From Nitrospirota bacterium (lineage in GTDB: Bacteria > Nitrospirota > Nitrospiria > JACQBZ01): 50,737 nucleotides of DNA. The stretch is from NCBI GenBank assembly GCA_016200255.1, contig JACQFA010000006.1, positions 1 to 50,737 of the forward strand, read 5' to 3'. Both the position numbers and the translations under genes were made by a program. The first letter of the stretch is position 1. Every line of letters starts with the position of its first letter. The notes under the pieces were generated by a model that saw only the letters and a program-made list of their open reading frames with translations, was not told where the DNA came from and searched no databases. Positions 9,147 through 17,390 of this stretch are shown one piece after another.

Positions 9147-9773
9147 GTGGGACGATATATCGGATCGGTTTGTCGGTTGTGCCGGCGGGAAGGAAACAAG
9201 TTGTTTCTGAAGGGAAGCCGGTGTTATACGGAAAAATGCGCCATTGAACGGCGGAACTATTCACCGGGTCAACACGGTCAGGCGCGGCCCCGGATATCCG
9301 AGTATCAAACCCAGTTGCGCGAGAAGCAGAAGCTCAAGCGGATCTATGGACTGCTGGAACGCCAGTTCCGCGGGTATTTTGAGAAGGCAGCACGCAAAAA
9401 AGGCATCACGGGTGAAATTCTTCTCCAATTCCTCGAGAGGCGGCTGGACAATATCGTGTATCGCATGGGTTTCTGTTCGTCCCGGAAAGAAGCCCGGCAG
9501 ATGGTGAACCACGGACATTTTATGGTCAATGGAAGGAAGGTGGATGTTCCTTCTTTTCTGGTCAAAAACGGGGACGAGGTTGAACTCAAATTGACCAGCC
9601 GGGACTTGATGCAGATTCAGACGTATCTGACGGCCGCCGAGGGTCGGGGGATTCCGCAATGGCTGGAACTGGACAAGGCCAATTTTAAGGGACGGGTAAA
9701 GGCCATTCCGACCAAGGAGGAATTGGCGATCCCGGTGAATGAACAGTTGGTGGTGGAGCTCTATTCGAGGTAG
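9147..9773 (+). CDS. rpsD: 30S ribosomal protein S4, zinc-binding form
   Basis: A 208-residue S4, a primary 16S rRNA-binding protein important for accuracy. The start is GTG 9147, ten bases after a perfect AAGGAGG; this gives the standard opening MGRYIGSVCRLCRREG. An in-frame ATG at 9090 would add 19 residues inside rpsK and is rejected. The N-terminal CRLC plus a second pair of cysteines around residues 25-31 form the zinc motif of C+ S4. The S4 RNA-binding domain follows (LERRLDNIVYRMGFCSSRKE, then VNHGHFMVNGRKVD). Confidence 0.96.
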   Translation: MGRYIGSVCRLCRREGNKLFLKGSRCYTEKCAIERRNYSPGQHGQARPRISEYQTQLREKQKLKRIYGLLERQFRGYFEKAARKKGITGEILLQFLERRLDNIVYRMGFCSSRKEARQMVNHGHFMVNGRKVDVPSFLVKNGDEVELKLTSRDLMQIQTYLTAAEGRGIPQWLELDKANFKGRVKAIPTKEELAIPVNEQLVVELYSR

Positions 9774-9797
9774 AAGAATGGTCGTCAAGGAGGGCGT

Positions 9798-10796
9798 ATG
9801 ATTATTCGGACCAAAGATTTCCAGATTCCTAAAAAACTGGAAAGTGAAACGGAAACATTGACAACGTCCTACGGCAAATTTTATGCGGAGCCGTTTGAGC
9901 GTGGTTTCGGAACGACCATCGGAAATTCCCTGAGGCGGATTTTGCTTTCCTCCATCGCCGGAGCCGCCGTCACCTCCATCAAGATTGAGGGGGTCCTGCA
10001 TGAATTTTCGACCATTCCGGGCGTTAAAGAAGACGTTACGGATATTGTTCTGAACATTAAGAACCTCCGGTTCAAACTGCACACGGACCGTCCGAAGACT
10101 GTCCGGTTGAGGAAAAAGGGGCCGGGGGAAGCCAAGGCCAAGGATGTCATCCATGACGCCGATGTCGAGATTTTAAACCCCGATCTTCATATCGCGACAC
10201 TGGACAAGGAAGCGAATTTGGATATCGAGATGGTGATCCGTATCGGAAGCGGCTACATGCCGGCCGAACGGAACAAGGAAGAGGGAATGCCGATCGGGGT
10301 GATTCCCGTTGATTCCATTTTTACTCCCGTCAAAAAAGTCAATTTCACGGTCGAAAACGCGCGCGTGGGACGGATTACCGATTACGATAAATTGATCATG
10401 GAAATCTGGACGGACGGCGGCGTCAAACCGGAAGATGCCTTGGCCTATGCCGCCAAGATCCTGAAGGATCATCTTGCGATTTTCATTAATTTTGATGAAA
10501 CGATCGAGCCGGTTCAGGAACAGATTGAGGACAAAAAGACCGAGTTCAATAAACATCTGTTGCGCAGCGTGCACGAGCTTGAGCTTTCCGTACGCGCGGC
10601 CAACTGCCTGAAGAATGCGAATATCAAAACGATCGGAGATCTAGTTCAGCGGAGTGAGTCCGAGATGCTTCGGACGAAAAATTTCGGTCGAAAGTCGCTG
10701 AATGAAATAAAGGAAATCTTGACCGAGATGGGGCTGTCTTTGGGCATGAAGGTGGATTCCCATTCGTCCGGCGAAGGCGCCGGGAAAGAGGAGTAA
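9798..10796 (+). CDS. rpoA: RNA polymerase alpha subunit
   Basis: A 332-residue alpha subunit. The N-terminal assembly domain (about residues 1-230) shows [20 protein letters not shown] and [19 protein letters not shown]. The C-terminal domain (about 250-320), which binds UP-elements and activators, shows [20 protein letters not shown] and [20 protein letters not shown]. It sits between rpsD and rplQ as in nearly all bacteria. Ribosome binding site AAGGAGGGCGT is well placed. Confidence 0.98.
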   Translation: MIIRTKDFQIPKKLESETETLTTSYGKFYAEPFERGFGTTIGNSLRRILLSSIAGAAVTSIKIEGVLHEFSTIPGVKEDVTDIVLNIKNLRFKLHTDRPKTVRLRKKGPGEAKAKDVIHDADVEILNPDLHIATLDKEANLDIEMVIRIGSGYMPAERNKEEGMPIGVIPVDSIFTPVKKVNFTVENARVGRITDYDKLIMEIWTDGGVKPEDALAYAAKILKDHLAIFINFDETIEPVQEQIEDKKTEFNKHLLRSVHELELSVRAANCLKNANIKTIGDLVQRSESEMLRTKNFGRKSLNEIKEILTEMGLSLGMKVDSHSSGEGAGKEE

Positions 10797-10803
10797 AGCC
10801 GAT

Positions 10804-11220
10804 ATGCGTCACAAAAAACGCGGACGACAACTGGGACGGGATACAGATCACCGCCGGGCTCTTTTCCGAAATCTGGTCACGTCGCTGTTTGAACACGAAC
10901 GGATCGAGACGACCGCGGCCAAGGCCAAGGAAATCCGGGGCATCGCGGATCGCATGATTACCCTGGGTAAACAGGGTGATCTTGCCGCCCGAAGACGGGC
11001 GGCGGCGTATTTGATGAAACCGGAGACCGTCTCGAAATTGTTTGCTGAAATTGCGCCGCGGTTCACCCAGCGCCAGGGAGGCTATACACGTCTGATTCGA
11101 ACACGCCTCCGAATCGGGGATGGGGCCAAGATGGCGGTTGTGGAACTGGTCGTGCAAGGTCAACTGAATAAACTTAAGAAGACCGACAAGCCCAAAGAGG
11201 CGACCGAAAAGAGTCCGTAA
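10804..11220 (+). CDS. rplQ: 50S ribosomal protein L17
   Basis: A 138-residue L17. [20 protein letters not shown] opens it, followed by [20 protein letters not shown] and [19 protein letters not shown]. After the roughly 118-residue core there is a short Lys/Glu-rich tail. It is the last gene of the ribosomal superoperon and is followed by a strong hairpin at 11240-11277. Confidence 0.97.
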   Translation: MRHKKRGRQLGRDTDHRRALFRNLVTSLFEHERIETTAAKAKEIRGIADRMITLGKQGDLAARRRAAAYLMKPETVSKLFAEIAPRFTQRQGGYTRLIRTRLRIGDGAKMAVVELVVQGQLNKLKKTDKPKEATEKSP

Positions 11221-11239
11221 ATATCTTCTCCGCTCCCGT

Positions 11240-11277
11240 TCAGCGGCTTCTGATGATCCGGAACAGAAGCCGCTGAA
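11240..11277 (+). terminator. Hairpin ending the ribosomal operon
   Basis: A perfect inverted repeat, TCAGCGGCTTCT and AGAAGCCGCTGA, with a 13-base loop, 20 bases after the rplQ stop. The tail is AT-rich (ATTTATCAC) but lacks a clean run of T, so it may be a weak intrinsic terminator, a 3'-end stabiliser, or both. Its position, between the last ribosomal gene and the promoter-like element of lptC, supports the terminator reading. Confidence 0.6.
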
Positions 11278-11352
11278 TTTATCACATCCATTTTTCCTGT
11301 TTACTTTACTCCAGAAGCCCTCACCGCCGCGTTCCGAGTTGATCCGGAGCAC

Positions 11353-11381
11353 TTTACTCAAATCCTTGAGTGTGTTATAGT
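11353..11381 (+). promoter_or_regulatory. Sigma-70-type promoter for the lpt operon, with a central dyad
   Basis: TTTACT (11353-11358), a 17-base spacer and TATAGT (11376-11381) make a fair sigma-70 promoter. The spacer holds a dyad, ACTCAA-ATCC-TTGAGT (11356-11371), in a position where a repressor would block polymerase. Transcription would start near 11388, at or inside the first codons of lptC, so the message would have almost no leader. Confidence 0.45.
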
Positions 11382-11957
11382 ATGCCCGTGATTTATCCGG
11401 CGAAATTTCCAAGGATTATTCTGCTCGTATTGATCGGAATGCTCTTGGTGTCGTTGTTTTGGGTCTTGTCGGTCGGGATCGAACGCCACGCGGTTTTACC
11501 TTCATCAAAAGGACTGATCGGTAAAGCGGATATCGAGATGGACCGCTTCACATTGAAGCAGATCCGCAATGGTTTAGTGGAATGGGATATCAAAGCCGAT
11601 CGAGCGGAACTGTTTGAAGAGCGACAGGAGGTTTCTCTTCACGCCATGCAGGCATCCATGCAGACACCCGAGGGGCTGCAGGCGAGTTTTTCAGGAGATC
11701 AAGGGCTTTTGAATACCAGGACCCACGATTTCCTGATCAAAGAAAATGAGGGGGACTTGAACCTCTCGATGAATAACGGTTACACCATCCAGTCTCCAAC
11801 ATTGATCTGGAAGGATCAGCAACGGGAGATCGTATCGGAGCAGCCGGTCCGGATCATCGGTCAAGGACTTCGCATCCGGGGTGATCATCTGAGTATACAG
11901 CTGGAAAATCAGCAATTGACGATCAATGGGGATGTCCATGTTACGACCGAGCCTTAG
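11382..11957 (+). CDS. lptC: LPS export protein LptC
   Basis: LptC is the bitopic inner-membrane protein that hands LPS from the LptB2FG extractor to the periplasmic LptA bridge. One N-terminal membrane segment (IILLVLIGMLLVSLFWVL, about residues 11-28) is followed by a periplasmic beta-jellyroll of about 160 residues with the family-like DRFTLKQIRNGLVEWDIKAD and repeated short strands. The start is uncertain: ATG 11382 has no ribosome binding site, and the predicted transcript start near 11388 falls on an in-frame GTG, so leaderless translation is possible. A GTG at 11370 also exists. The last 20 bases overlap the lptA start. Confidence 0.82.
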   Translation: MPVIYPAKFPRIILLVLIGMLLVSLFWVLSVGIERHAVLPSSKGLIGKADIEMDRFTLKQIRNGLVEWDIKADRAELFEERQEVSLHAMQASMQTPEGLQASFSGDQGLLNTRTHDFLIKENEGDLNLSMNNGYTIQSPTLIWKDQQREIVSEQPVRIIGQGLRIRGDHLSIQLENQQLTINGDVHVTTEP

Positions 11958-12482
11958 CGGAATCATTTTATTCCTGGGTGTTTTTTTTTAAGTTCCTCAT
12001 CCCTATATTCAACGGAGACAACTCCGCACTCCCGAACACTTTCCATCAGCTCAAAAAGCATGGTTGTAAAGAACCTTGAGCACCAGGCCGTTTTTGAGGG
12101 GGATGTGGTGATGAAGAAAGAGGACATGACCATTACGTCGGACCATGCCGAGTTGACGTTCGCATCCAGAGAGTCTTCAATGGAAAATAAAAAAGCGCCG
12201 ACCGGGCTGCTCTCCCCGGCATCCCAATTTGGAGATAACGAGATAACGCTCATTCACGCGACCGGGAATGTGGTGTTAACACAAGGCGGCAAACAGATCC
12301 ATTCAAAAGAGGCCTTTTATTATCAAAAAGAAGATAAGCTCGTCCTCTTGGGAGAACCTACAGCCTTGGAAAAAGACTATCAGGTCACGGGCACGAAGAT
12401 GACGATTTTTTTACACGAAAACCGGAGTATCGTAGAGGGTAGCAAAGTGGTCATTCAACCGAAAGATCATCTGCAGAAATAG
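11938..12482 (+). pseudogene. lptA: LptA, periplasmic LPS bridge protein, with a frameshift in a run of nine T
   Basis: The ATG at 11938 (overlapping lptC by 20 bases) opens a signal-peptide-like sequence MLRPSLSGIILFLGVFF and then hits TAA at 11989-11991, right after nine T (11981-11989). Adding one T lets the frame run LSSSSLYSTETTPHSR and on into the OstA/LptA domain that is open from 12060 to 12482 (SMVVKNLEHQAVFEGDVVMK, later IHATGNVVLTQGGKQIHSKE). The internal ATG at 12060 has no ribosome binding site, and a protein starting there would have no signal peptide. So this is one lptA gene broken by a single base: a sequencing error, a real mutation, or a slippage-dependent gene. LptA is essential in most bacteria with LPS, so true loss is unlikely. 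Confidence 0.8.
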
Positions 12483-12509
12483 TTCGATCCCCTTTGGTAA
12501 AGGAACCCG

Positions 12510-13235
12510 ATGATCCTGAGCGCCAGACATCTTGAGAAAAGCTTTCGCCGCCGTAAAGTCGTTAAAGATGTGAGCGTTGAAGTCAAGACCGGGGAAGTCG
12601 TGGGCTTGTTGGGGCCGAACGGGGCCGGAAAGACAACCGTCTTTTATATGATAGTGGGTCTGATTGCCGCGGATCAGGGGGAAATCTGTCTGGATGACCA
12701 GGCCATCACGAATCTGCCCATGTACCGAAGAGCCCGTCGGGGAATCGGGTATCTTCCTCAGGAGCCGTCTGTTTTCAGAAAACTGACGGTCGAGGAAAAC
12801 CTGCTCGCCATTCTTGAGACGTTGGATCTGTCATCCGTAGAACGTCAAGACCGCCTCCATGTCCTTCTTAATGAATTGAATATTGCCCATCTGGCCAAAA
12901 GCAAAGCCTACACCTTATCCGGAGGCGAACGTCGGAGAGTTGAAATCACGCGATCGCTTGTGACCTCCCCGCAATTCCTCCTTTTGGATGAACCGTTTGC
13001 GGGTATTGATCCGATCGCGATTATTGATATTCAGAAGATTATCGGCCAACTCAAGGACAAGGGGATCGGGATCCTGATTACGGATCATAATGTGCAGGAA
13101 ACACTTGAAATTACGGATCGTTCTTATATAATCAACGAAGGTGAAATTCTCGAATCAGGCACGTCGCATGATATTGCAAACAGCACCAAGGCCAAAGCGA
13201 TTTATCTGGGAGAGAAGTTTCGGTTTCTTGGATGA
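12510..13235 (+). CDS. lptB: LPS export ABC transporter ATPase LptB
   Basis: A 241-residue cytoplasmic ATPase that powers LPS extraction by LptFG. Walker A is GPNGAGKTT (about residues 36-44), the Q-loop is [18 protein letters not shown], the signature is [15 protein letters not shown], and Walker B is [15 protein letters not shown], which is the LptB-specific form. A switch His is in [10 protein letters not shown]. It follows lptA by 27 bases and precedes rpoN, the order seen in many Gram-negatives. Confidence 0.96.
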   Translation: MILSARHLEKSFRRRKVVKDVSVEVKTGEVVGLLGPNGAGKTTVFYMIVGLIAADQGEICLDDQAITNLPMYRRARRGIGYLPQEPSVFRKLTVEENLLAILETLDLSSVERQDRLHVLLNELNIAHLAKSKAYTLSGGERRRVEITRSLVTSPQFLLLDEPFAGIDPIAIIDIQKIIGQLKDKGIGILITDHNVQETLEITDRSYIINEGEILESGTSHDIANSTKAKAIYLGEKFRFLG

Positions 13236-13278
13236 GGCGTGACATGGGAATCTTGAGCAACACGGAAGCGCCGGCGAG

Positions 13279-14700
13279 ATGAAGACCCGACTTGATTTAA
13301 GGCTTACGCAGAAGCTCGTCATGACGCCGCAGTTGCAGCAGGCCATCAAACTGTTGCAACTTTCCCGGCTGGAACTTTCGCAAACGGTCTCGCAAGAATT
13401 GCTCGAGAATCCCTTGCTCGAAGAATCCACGCAGGATCTCGAAGAGCCGGTGGATGAAAAGAAAACGCCGGACGATGAGGAACTTCCAGATCCCAAAGAA
13501 ACAGAATTGTCATCACAGTGGGAGGAGTATATCGGCGATATACAGCGTGAGGACAAGTCCGGCGAGTATCCCTCCGCGGCTGGCGATGACGCCCCCTCTT
13601 ATGAGCAAACCCTGACCCGACCGCAGTCCTTGTCGGAACATCTTCACTGGCAGTTAAGGATGTCTGTTGCGACCCCTCCTGAGGTGGAGATCGGGAAGCT
13701 CATCATCGGAAATATTGATGAGGAAGGCTATCTCCGCGTAGCGGTTGAAGAGCTGGCGGCATCGGCCGAGGCCACCATTGAAGAGGTCGAGCGCGCACTG
13801 AAACTTGTCCAGGGCTTCGATCCGATGGGGGTCGGTGCGAGAGATCTTCGGGAATGTTTATTGATCCAGTTGGAGCAACTCGGTTTAAAAAGCACCATTA
13901 CCGAAGTCATGATCACCAACCACTTGAAGGAGATTGAGACCCGAAAGTATCAAGGCATTGCCAAATCTCTGGGAGTCAGGCTTGACGAAGTTTTAGCGGT
14001 GGTGAAGATCATTCAGGGACTCGAGCCTAAACCCGGTCGTCCTTTCTTCACGGATGAGGCTCAAGTTATTATTCCGGACATTTTCATTGTAAAATCGGAT
14101 GACGACTATTCCGTTGTTCTCAACGATGACGGTCTCCCCAAATTGCGGATCAGTGCTTACTATCAAAAACTGTTATCCGAGAAATCACAGGCACCCGATA
14201 CGATTCGTAACTATCTGGCAGACCGATTTCGATCCGCCGTCTGGCTGGTTCGCAGCATCGAGCAACGGAATCGGACGATTTGCAAGGTTGCGCAAAGCAT
14301 TGTCAAGTTTCAGAGGGAATTTTTTGAAAAAGGGGTCGATTACTTGAAACCCCTGGTGCTGCGCCAGGTGGCGGATGATATTTCCATGCACGAATCAACC
14401 ATCAGTCGTGTGACGACAAATAAGTATATGCATACCCCTCAGGGGATCTTTGAACTAAAATATTTTTTTAACAGCAGCATTACACGGGGCGGCGAGTTCG
14501 GCGGCGAGATGTCCTCCGTGTCCGTAAGGGAACTCATCCGGCAGATGGTGCTGCAAGAAGATCAGAAGAATCCCCTCAAAGATCAGGATATTGTTGAACG
14601 CCTGAAGGGCCAACATATTGAGATCGCGAGAAGGACGGTGGCGAAATACCGCTCTGAGTTGAAAATACCCCAGGCCAGTCGTCGTCGTTATGATTCCTGA
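13279..14700 (+). CDS. rpoN: RNA polymerase sigma-54 factor
   Basis: A 473-residue sigma-54, which directs RNA polymerase to -24/-12 promoters and needs an AAA+ activator. Region I is the glutamine- and leucine-rich start (LTQKLVMTPQLQQAIKLLQL, then LELSQTVSQELLENPLLEE). An acidic region II follows (about 48-100). The core-binding domain is around 110-300. The DNA-binding part shows ISMHESTISRVTTNKYMHTP, and the RpoN box is ARRTVAKYR near the C-terminus. This factor would read the three sigma-54 promoters at 36428, 37103 and 43101. Ribosome binding site GGCGAG is modest. Confidence 0.97.
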   Translation: MKTRLDLRLTQKLVMTPQLQQAIKLLQLSRLELSQTVSQELLENPLLEESTQDLEEPVDEKKTPDDEELPDPKETELSSQWEEYIGDIQREDKSGEYPSAAGDDAPSYEQTLTRPQSLSEHLHWQLRMSVATPPEVEIGKLIIGNIDEEGYLRVAVEELAASAEATIEEVERALKLVQGFDPMGVGARDLRECLLIQLEQLGLKSTITEVMITNHLKEIETRKYQGIAKSLGVRLDEVLAVVKIIQGLEPKPGRPFFTDEAQVIIPDIFIVKSDDDYSVVLNDDGLPKLRISAYYQKLLSEKSQAPDTIRNYLADRFRSAVWLVRSIEQRNRTICKVAQSIVKFQREFFEKGVDYLKPLVLRQVADDISMHESTISRVTTNKYMHTPQGIFELKYFFNSSITRGGEFGGEMSSVSVRELIRQMVLQEDQKNPLKDQDIVERLKGQHIEIARRTVAKYRSELKIPQASRRRYDS

Positions 14701-14741
14701 TATGACAGAAACCGTCTGAATTTTTAATTGGGGAGTCCGTC

Positions 14742-15257
14742 ATGCAAGTTACAATTACGGGCCGGCATGTTGAAGTCACCCGGGCATTGCGCGATTATGC
14801 GGAGGAAAAAATAAAAAAGTTATTTCGCTATTCATTTAAGCCCATGCAGGCTACGGTGCGACTGGCGGTTGAAAAATATCGACACATGGCCGAGATCGTG
14901 CTTTGGGTGGACGGAAATCGGATCCTGGCCAAGGGAGAGACCGATGAAATGTATCAATCCATTGATCTGGCAATCGAAAAGATTGAGCAGCGGCTGAGAA
15001 AGTACAAAGAGAAGCTGTCCCGACACAAACTGCCTTCAAGCAACCGATCCCGTGCTCGCAAGGCGTTGATACCGAAGCCTGTTGTCGTTCGCGATGCCCA
15101 TATCGTATCGACACTTTCCTTAGACGACGCCTTTTCCCGGTTAGCATCCAAGAAAAATAAGTATCTGGTTTTTGTGGACGACGCGGATGAGAAATTGAAA
15201 TTACTGGTTTGCGAAAAGGATGACGATTTTAAAATAACCGAGCTGATCATTGACTGA
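14742..15257 (+). CDS. hpf: Ribosome hibernation promoting factor, long form
   Basis: A 171-residue protein that binds inactive ribosomes; the long form dimerises them into 100S particles. The N-terminal domain (about residues 1-97) shows MQVTITGRHVEVTRALRDYA and VDGNRILAKGETDEMYQSID. After a short linker the C-terminal dimerisation domain (about 118-171) shows VVVRDAHIVSTLSLDDAFSR and KYLVFVDDADEKLKLL. The N-terminal domain alone is the short form of enterics; here both are present. The position just after rpoN is typical of proteobacteria and relatives. Confidence 0.93.
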   Translation: MQVTITGRHVEVTRALRDYAEEKIKKLFRYSFKPMQATVRLAVEKYRHMAEIVLWVDGNRILAKGETDEMYQSIDLAIEKIEQRLRKYKEKLSRHKLPSSNRSRARKALIPKPVVVRDAHIVSTLSLDDAFSRLASKKNKYLVFVDDADEKLKLLVCEKDDDFKITELIID

Positions 15258-15310
15258 AAGGATTGACTCGGTTTACCCCATAGGATCGAGTTGATTTACG
15301 GAAGAGTCTA

Positions 15311-16177
15311 ATGGACCTTCGCTTGGTGATTGTCAGCGGTCTTTCCGGTTCCGGGAAGACCACTGCGTTGAAATGCTTCGAGGACCTCGGTTTTTTCTGC
15401 GTCGATAATCTGCCGCCTCCATTGTTACCCGTCTTTGCCGAGTTATGCATGCAATCCAGAACCGGGATCAAGAAAGTGGCTGTCGGAATTGATATCAGGG
15501 AGCGTGACTTTCTGGGGGATTTTTTGTCGGTTTCCGAGCAGATGAAAAAAGAAGACTATCAGTACGAATTGATTTTCTTCGAAGCCAAGGATGAGGTGCT
15601 CATCCGACGGTTCTCCGAAACCAGACGGCCGCACCCTCTTGCTAAAAACAGGCCGATTCTTGAAGGGATCCAGGAGGAAAGAGAGCAATTGGCGGAGCTT
15701 AAACGACGGTCCGATCGGATCATTGATACGTCCAATTTTACAATCCAACAATTGAAGGACATTGTTGTTCAATACTATGTCGATCATGGCGAGATCAGAA
15801 AACCATGTATTTCCATCATTTCGTTTGGTTACAAGTATGGGATTCCATATGAAATTGATCTGTTATTTGATGTTCGGTTTCTCCAGAACCCGAATTTTGT
15901 GTCCGAGTTGAAAGCTCTTTCAGGCGAAGACCGAGCGATCCAGGATTATGTATTTAAAAAACCGGAAGCGGAAACGTTTATTGATCATGTCAAATCATTC
16001 CTGACTTTTCTGGTTCCCTTCTATGAGAAAGAAGGGCGGCCTTATTTAACGATTGCCATCGGCTGTACCGGGGGACGCCATCGATCTGTCGCGATCGCTC
16101 GACGGCTTTACGATGATCTGAAAGCCGCCGAATATGATGCCGTGCTCCGACATCGTGATATCCACCGGGATCATTAA
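15311..16177 (+). CDS. rapZ: RNase adapter / nucleotide-binding protein RapZ
   Basis: A 288-residue member of the RapZ (YvcJ) family, with a P-loop in VIVSGLSGSGKTTALKCFED at the N-terminus and the conserved C-terminal domain SIISFGYKYGIPYEIDLLFD and IAIGCTGGRHRSVAIARRL. In E. coli RapZ steers RNase E to the sRNA GlmZ and senses glucosamine-6-phosphate; whether that holds here is unknown, since the C-terminal domain is shared far more widely than GlmZ. It sits in the rpoN-hpf-rapZ cluster common in diderms. Confidence 0.93.
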   Translation: MDLRLVIVSGLSGSGKTTALKCFEDLGFFCVDNLPPPLLPVFAELCMQSRTGIKKVAVGIDIRERDFLGDFLSVSEQMKKEDYQYELIFFEAKDEVLIRRFSETRRPHPLAKNRPILEGIQEEREQLAELKRRSDRIIDTSNFTIQQLKDIVVQYYVDHGEIRKPCISIISFGYKYGIPYEIDLLFDVRFLQNPNFVSELKALSGEDRAIQDYVFKKPEAETFIDHVKSFLTFLVPFYEKEGRPYLTIAIGCTGGRHRSVAIARRLYDDLKAAEYDAVLRHRDIHRDH

Positions 16178-16957
16178 ATGAGCGTGAAATCTAAAAAACC
16201 GCTGCTTCTAACGCTTAATCTGGAACACTGTTTGCCGGGGACCTTGATTGGGTTGCTCAAAGACCGCTTCACCGATGGATTGATCCTTGACAAAATTGCA
16301 AAGTTCCATGCCCGGAACGAGATTCTCATGGAGATGTTATTAACCCACCCGCGCGTGATGCCGCAGACGCTTCTTCATCTTTTTAATCTCGCATCAGCTG
16401 ATTTTAAAAAACGAATTTCAGAACGGTTGAAAAAAGCGCCGCCCGCCTCCTTGGAAAAAGGGCTGGTGCCGGTTAAAGGCCTTAACGAGGGACAGGCTTC
16501 CAGTGAAAATGTCGCCCACGCGGAGCATCAAACACTAGAGCAGGAAACACTGTACCAACGGGTACAACACCTGACGGTTGCTGAAAAAGTGCAATTTGCC
16601 CTTCGAGCCGGCAAGGATGCACGAAGCCTCCTGCTCAAGGATCCCAATCGTCAAGTGGCCCAGGCCGTATTGGCCAGCCCGAAAATTACGGAAGACGAAA
16701 TTCTTTTAATCGCGCAGTCCAAAAATGTTTCGGATGACATCTTGCGCACCGTTGGAAAAAATAAGGAGTGGTTGAAGAACTATGCGGTAATTCTTTCGCT
16801 TGTCAGTAATCCGAAAACTCCTTTGGGGATTTCAATGCCTCTGCTGACCTCCATCCGGGTTAAGGATCTCGGTATTATTTCAAAAAACAGAAATGTTCCG
16901 GAAGCCATTCGATCGGGTGCCAGTCGCCTCCTATCGGCCAAGCAAAAGCAATCCTAG
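16178..16957 (+). CDS. Conserved protein of unknown function, repeat-like C-terminal half
   Basis: A 259-residue protein whose ATG directly follows the rapZ stop, so it is translated with rapZ. No signal peptide or membrane segment is seen. The N-terminal third is helical with LLTHPRVMPQTLLHLFNLAS; a polar linker covers about residues 85-120; the C-terminal half has several units of about 35 residues of the type LLLKDPNRQVAQAVLASPKI, EILLIAQSKNVSDDILRTV and IISKNRNVPEAIRSGASRLL. This resembles HEAT- or leucine-rich-variant repeats and suggests a binding scaffold. In many relatives this slot near rpoN/hpf/rapZ holds PTS-related genes (ptsN, ptsH); none is seen here. Function unknown. Confidence 0.65.
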   Translation: MSVKSKKPLLLTLNLEHCLPGTLIGLLKDRFTDGLILDKIAKFHARNEILMEMLLTHPRVMPQTLLHLFNLASADFKKRISERLKKAPPASLEKGLVPVKGLNEGQASSENVAHAEHQTLEQETLYQRVQHLTVAEKVQFALRAGKDARSLLLKDPNRQVAQAVLASPKITEDEILLIAQSKNVSDDILRTVGKNKEWLKNYAVILSLVSNPKTPLGISMPLLTSIRVKDLGIISKNRNVPEAIRSGASRLLSAKQKQS

Positions 16958-17029
16958 CCTTAAATCCGTCCTCTTAGACCCCCTACCCATTGGGGATACC
17001 TTCTTTCAGTCTACCAGCCGCTTGATCTA

Positions 17030-17057
17030 TTGAGGAAAAGTTCGATTCGAACCTCAA
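17030..17057 (+). promoter_or_regulatory. Imperfect hairpin or operator just before a promoter
   Basis: TTGAGG(AAAA)GTTCG-ATT-CGAACCTCAA forms a stem with a 4-base bulge. It ends six bases before the -35 box of the next promoter. It may end transcripts from the rapZ operon (there is no T-run) or act as a protein-binding site. Apart from this and the promoter, the 196-base gap 16958-17153 shows only a weak CCCC/GGGG hairpin near 16980. Confidence 0.35.
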
Positions 17058-17063
17058 AATGGC

Positions 17064-17091
17064 TTGACAAGTTAAATATAGTGAGTATACT
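17064..17091 (+). promoter_or_regulatory. Strong sigma-70 promoter before the MerR-like gene and pil operon
   Basis: A consensus TTGACA (17064-17069) and TATACT (17086-17091) are 16 bases apart, one of the best sigma-70 matches in the window. The -10 region lies in the short palindrome AGTATACT, and the spacer is AT-rich. It would transcribe the small MerR-like gene and possibly pilMNOPQ behind it. Confidence 0.7.
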
Positions 17092-17153
17092 TGCTATTAT
17101 TAGTTCAATAGATCTGAAAAATTTTATTATCATAAAGCATATAGGTTGATCAA

Positions 17154-17360
17154 ATGACGAGCAACATCAGAGTGAAGCGCTACAAGACGCGGGACATCTG
17201 CAAGGTTTTCGATATTTCAAAGGCCACGCTCTTTCGATGGGAAAAGGAAGGACTGATCTCCAATGTCGGCCGGGACTGGCGTAATTGGCGACTGTATTCG
17301 GAGCAGAATATGAAGGAGATTCGAAAAATCATGCAGGCCAGAAACAACCGTCATGGGTAG
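17154..17360 (+). CDS. Small MerR-type DNA-binding protein
   Basis: A 68-residue protein made of little more than a winged helix-turn-helix: YKTRDICKVFDISKATLFRW, then EKEGLISNVGRDWRNWRLYS and ENMKEIRKIMQARN. It matches the MerR N-terminal domain (helix-turn-helix plus wing) but has no dimerisation coil or effector domain. It is 30 bases upstream of pilM in the same direction, so it may control pilus genes or itself. The short palindrome over its promoter is a candidate site. Target unknown. Confidence 0.7.
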   Translation: MTSNIRVKRYKTRDICKVFDISKATLFRWEKEGLISNVGRDWRNWRLYSEQNMKEIRKIMQARNNRHG

Positions 17361-17390
17361 TTGTCGCTTTGAAAAACAGGAGTCTTTTTA

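Noticed and set aside
12060..12482. Separate gene starting at ATG 12060
   Set aside because: No ribosome binding site or signal peptide; the upstream signal peptide joins it after a one-base change, so it is the body of lptA.
16975..17000. Terminator after the gene following rapZ
   Set aside because: Only a CCCC/GGGG stem with an 8-base loop and no T-run; too weak to call.
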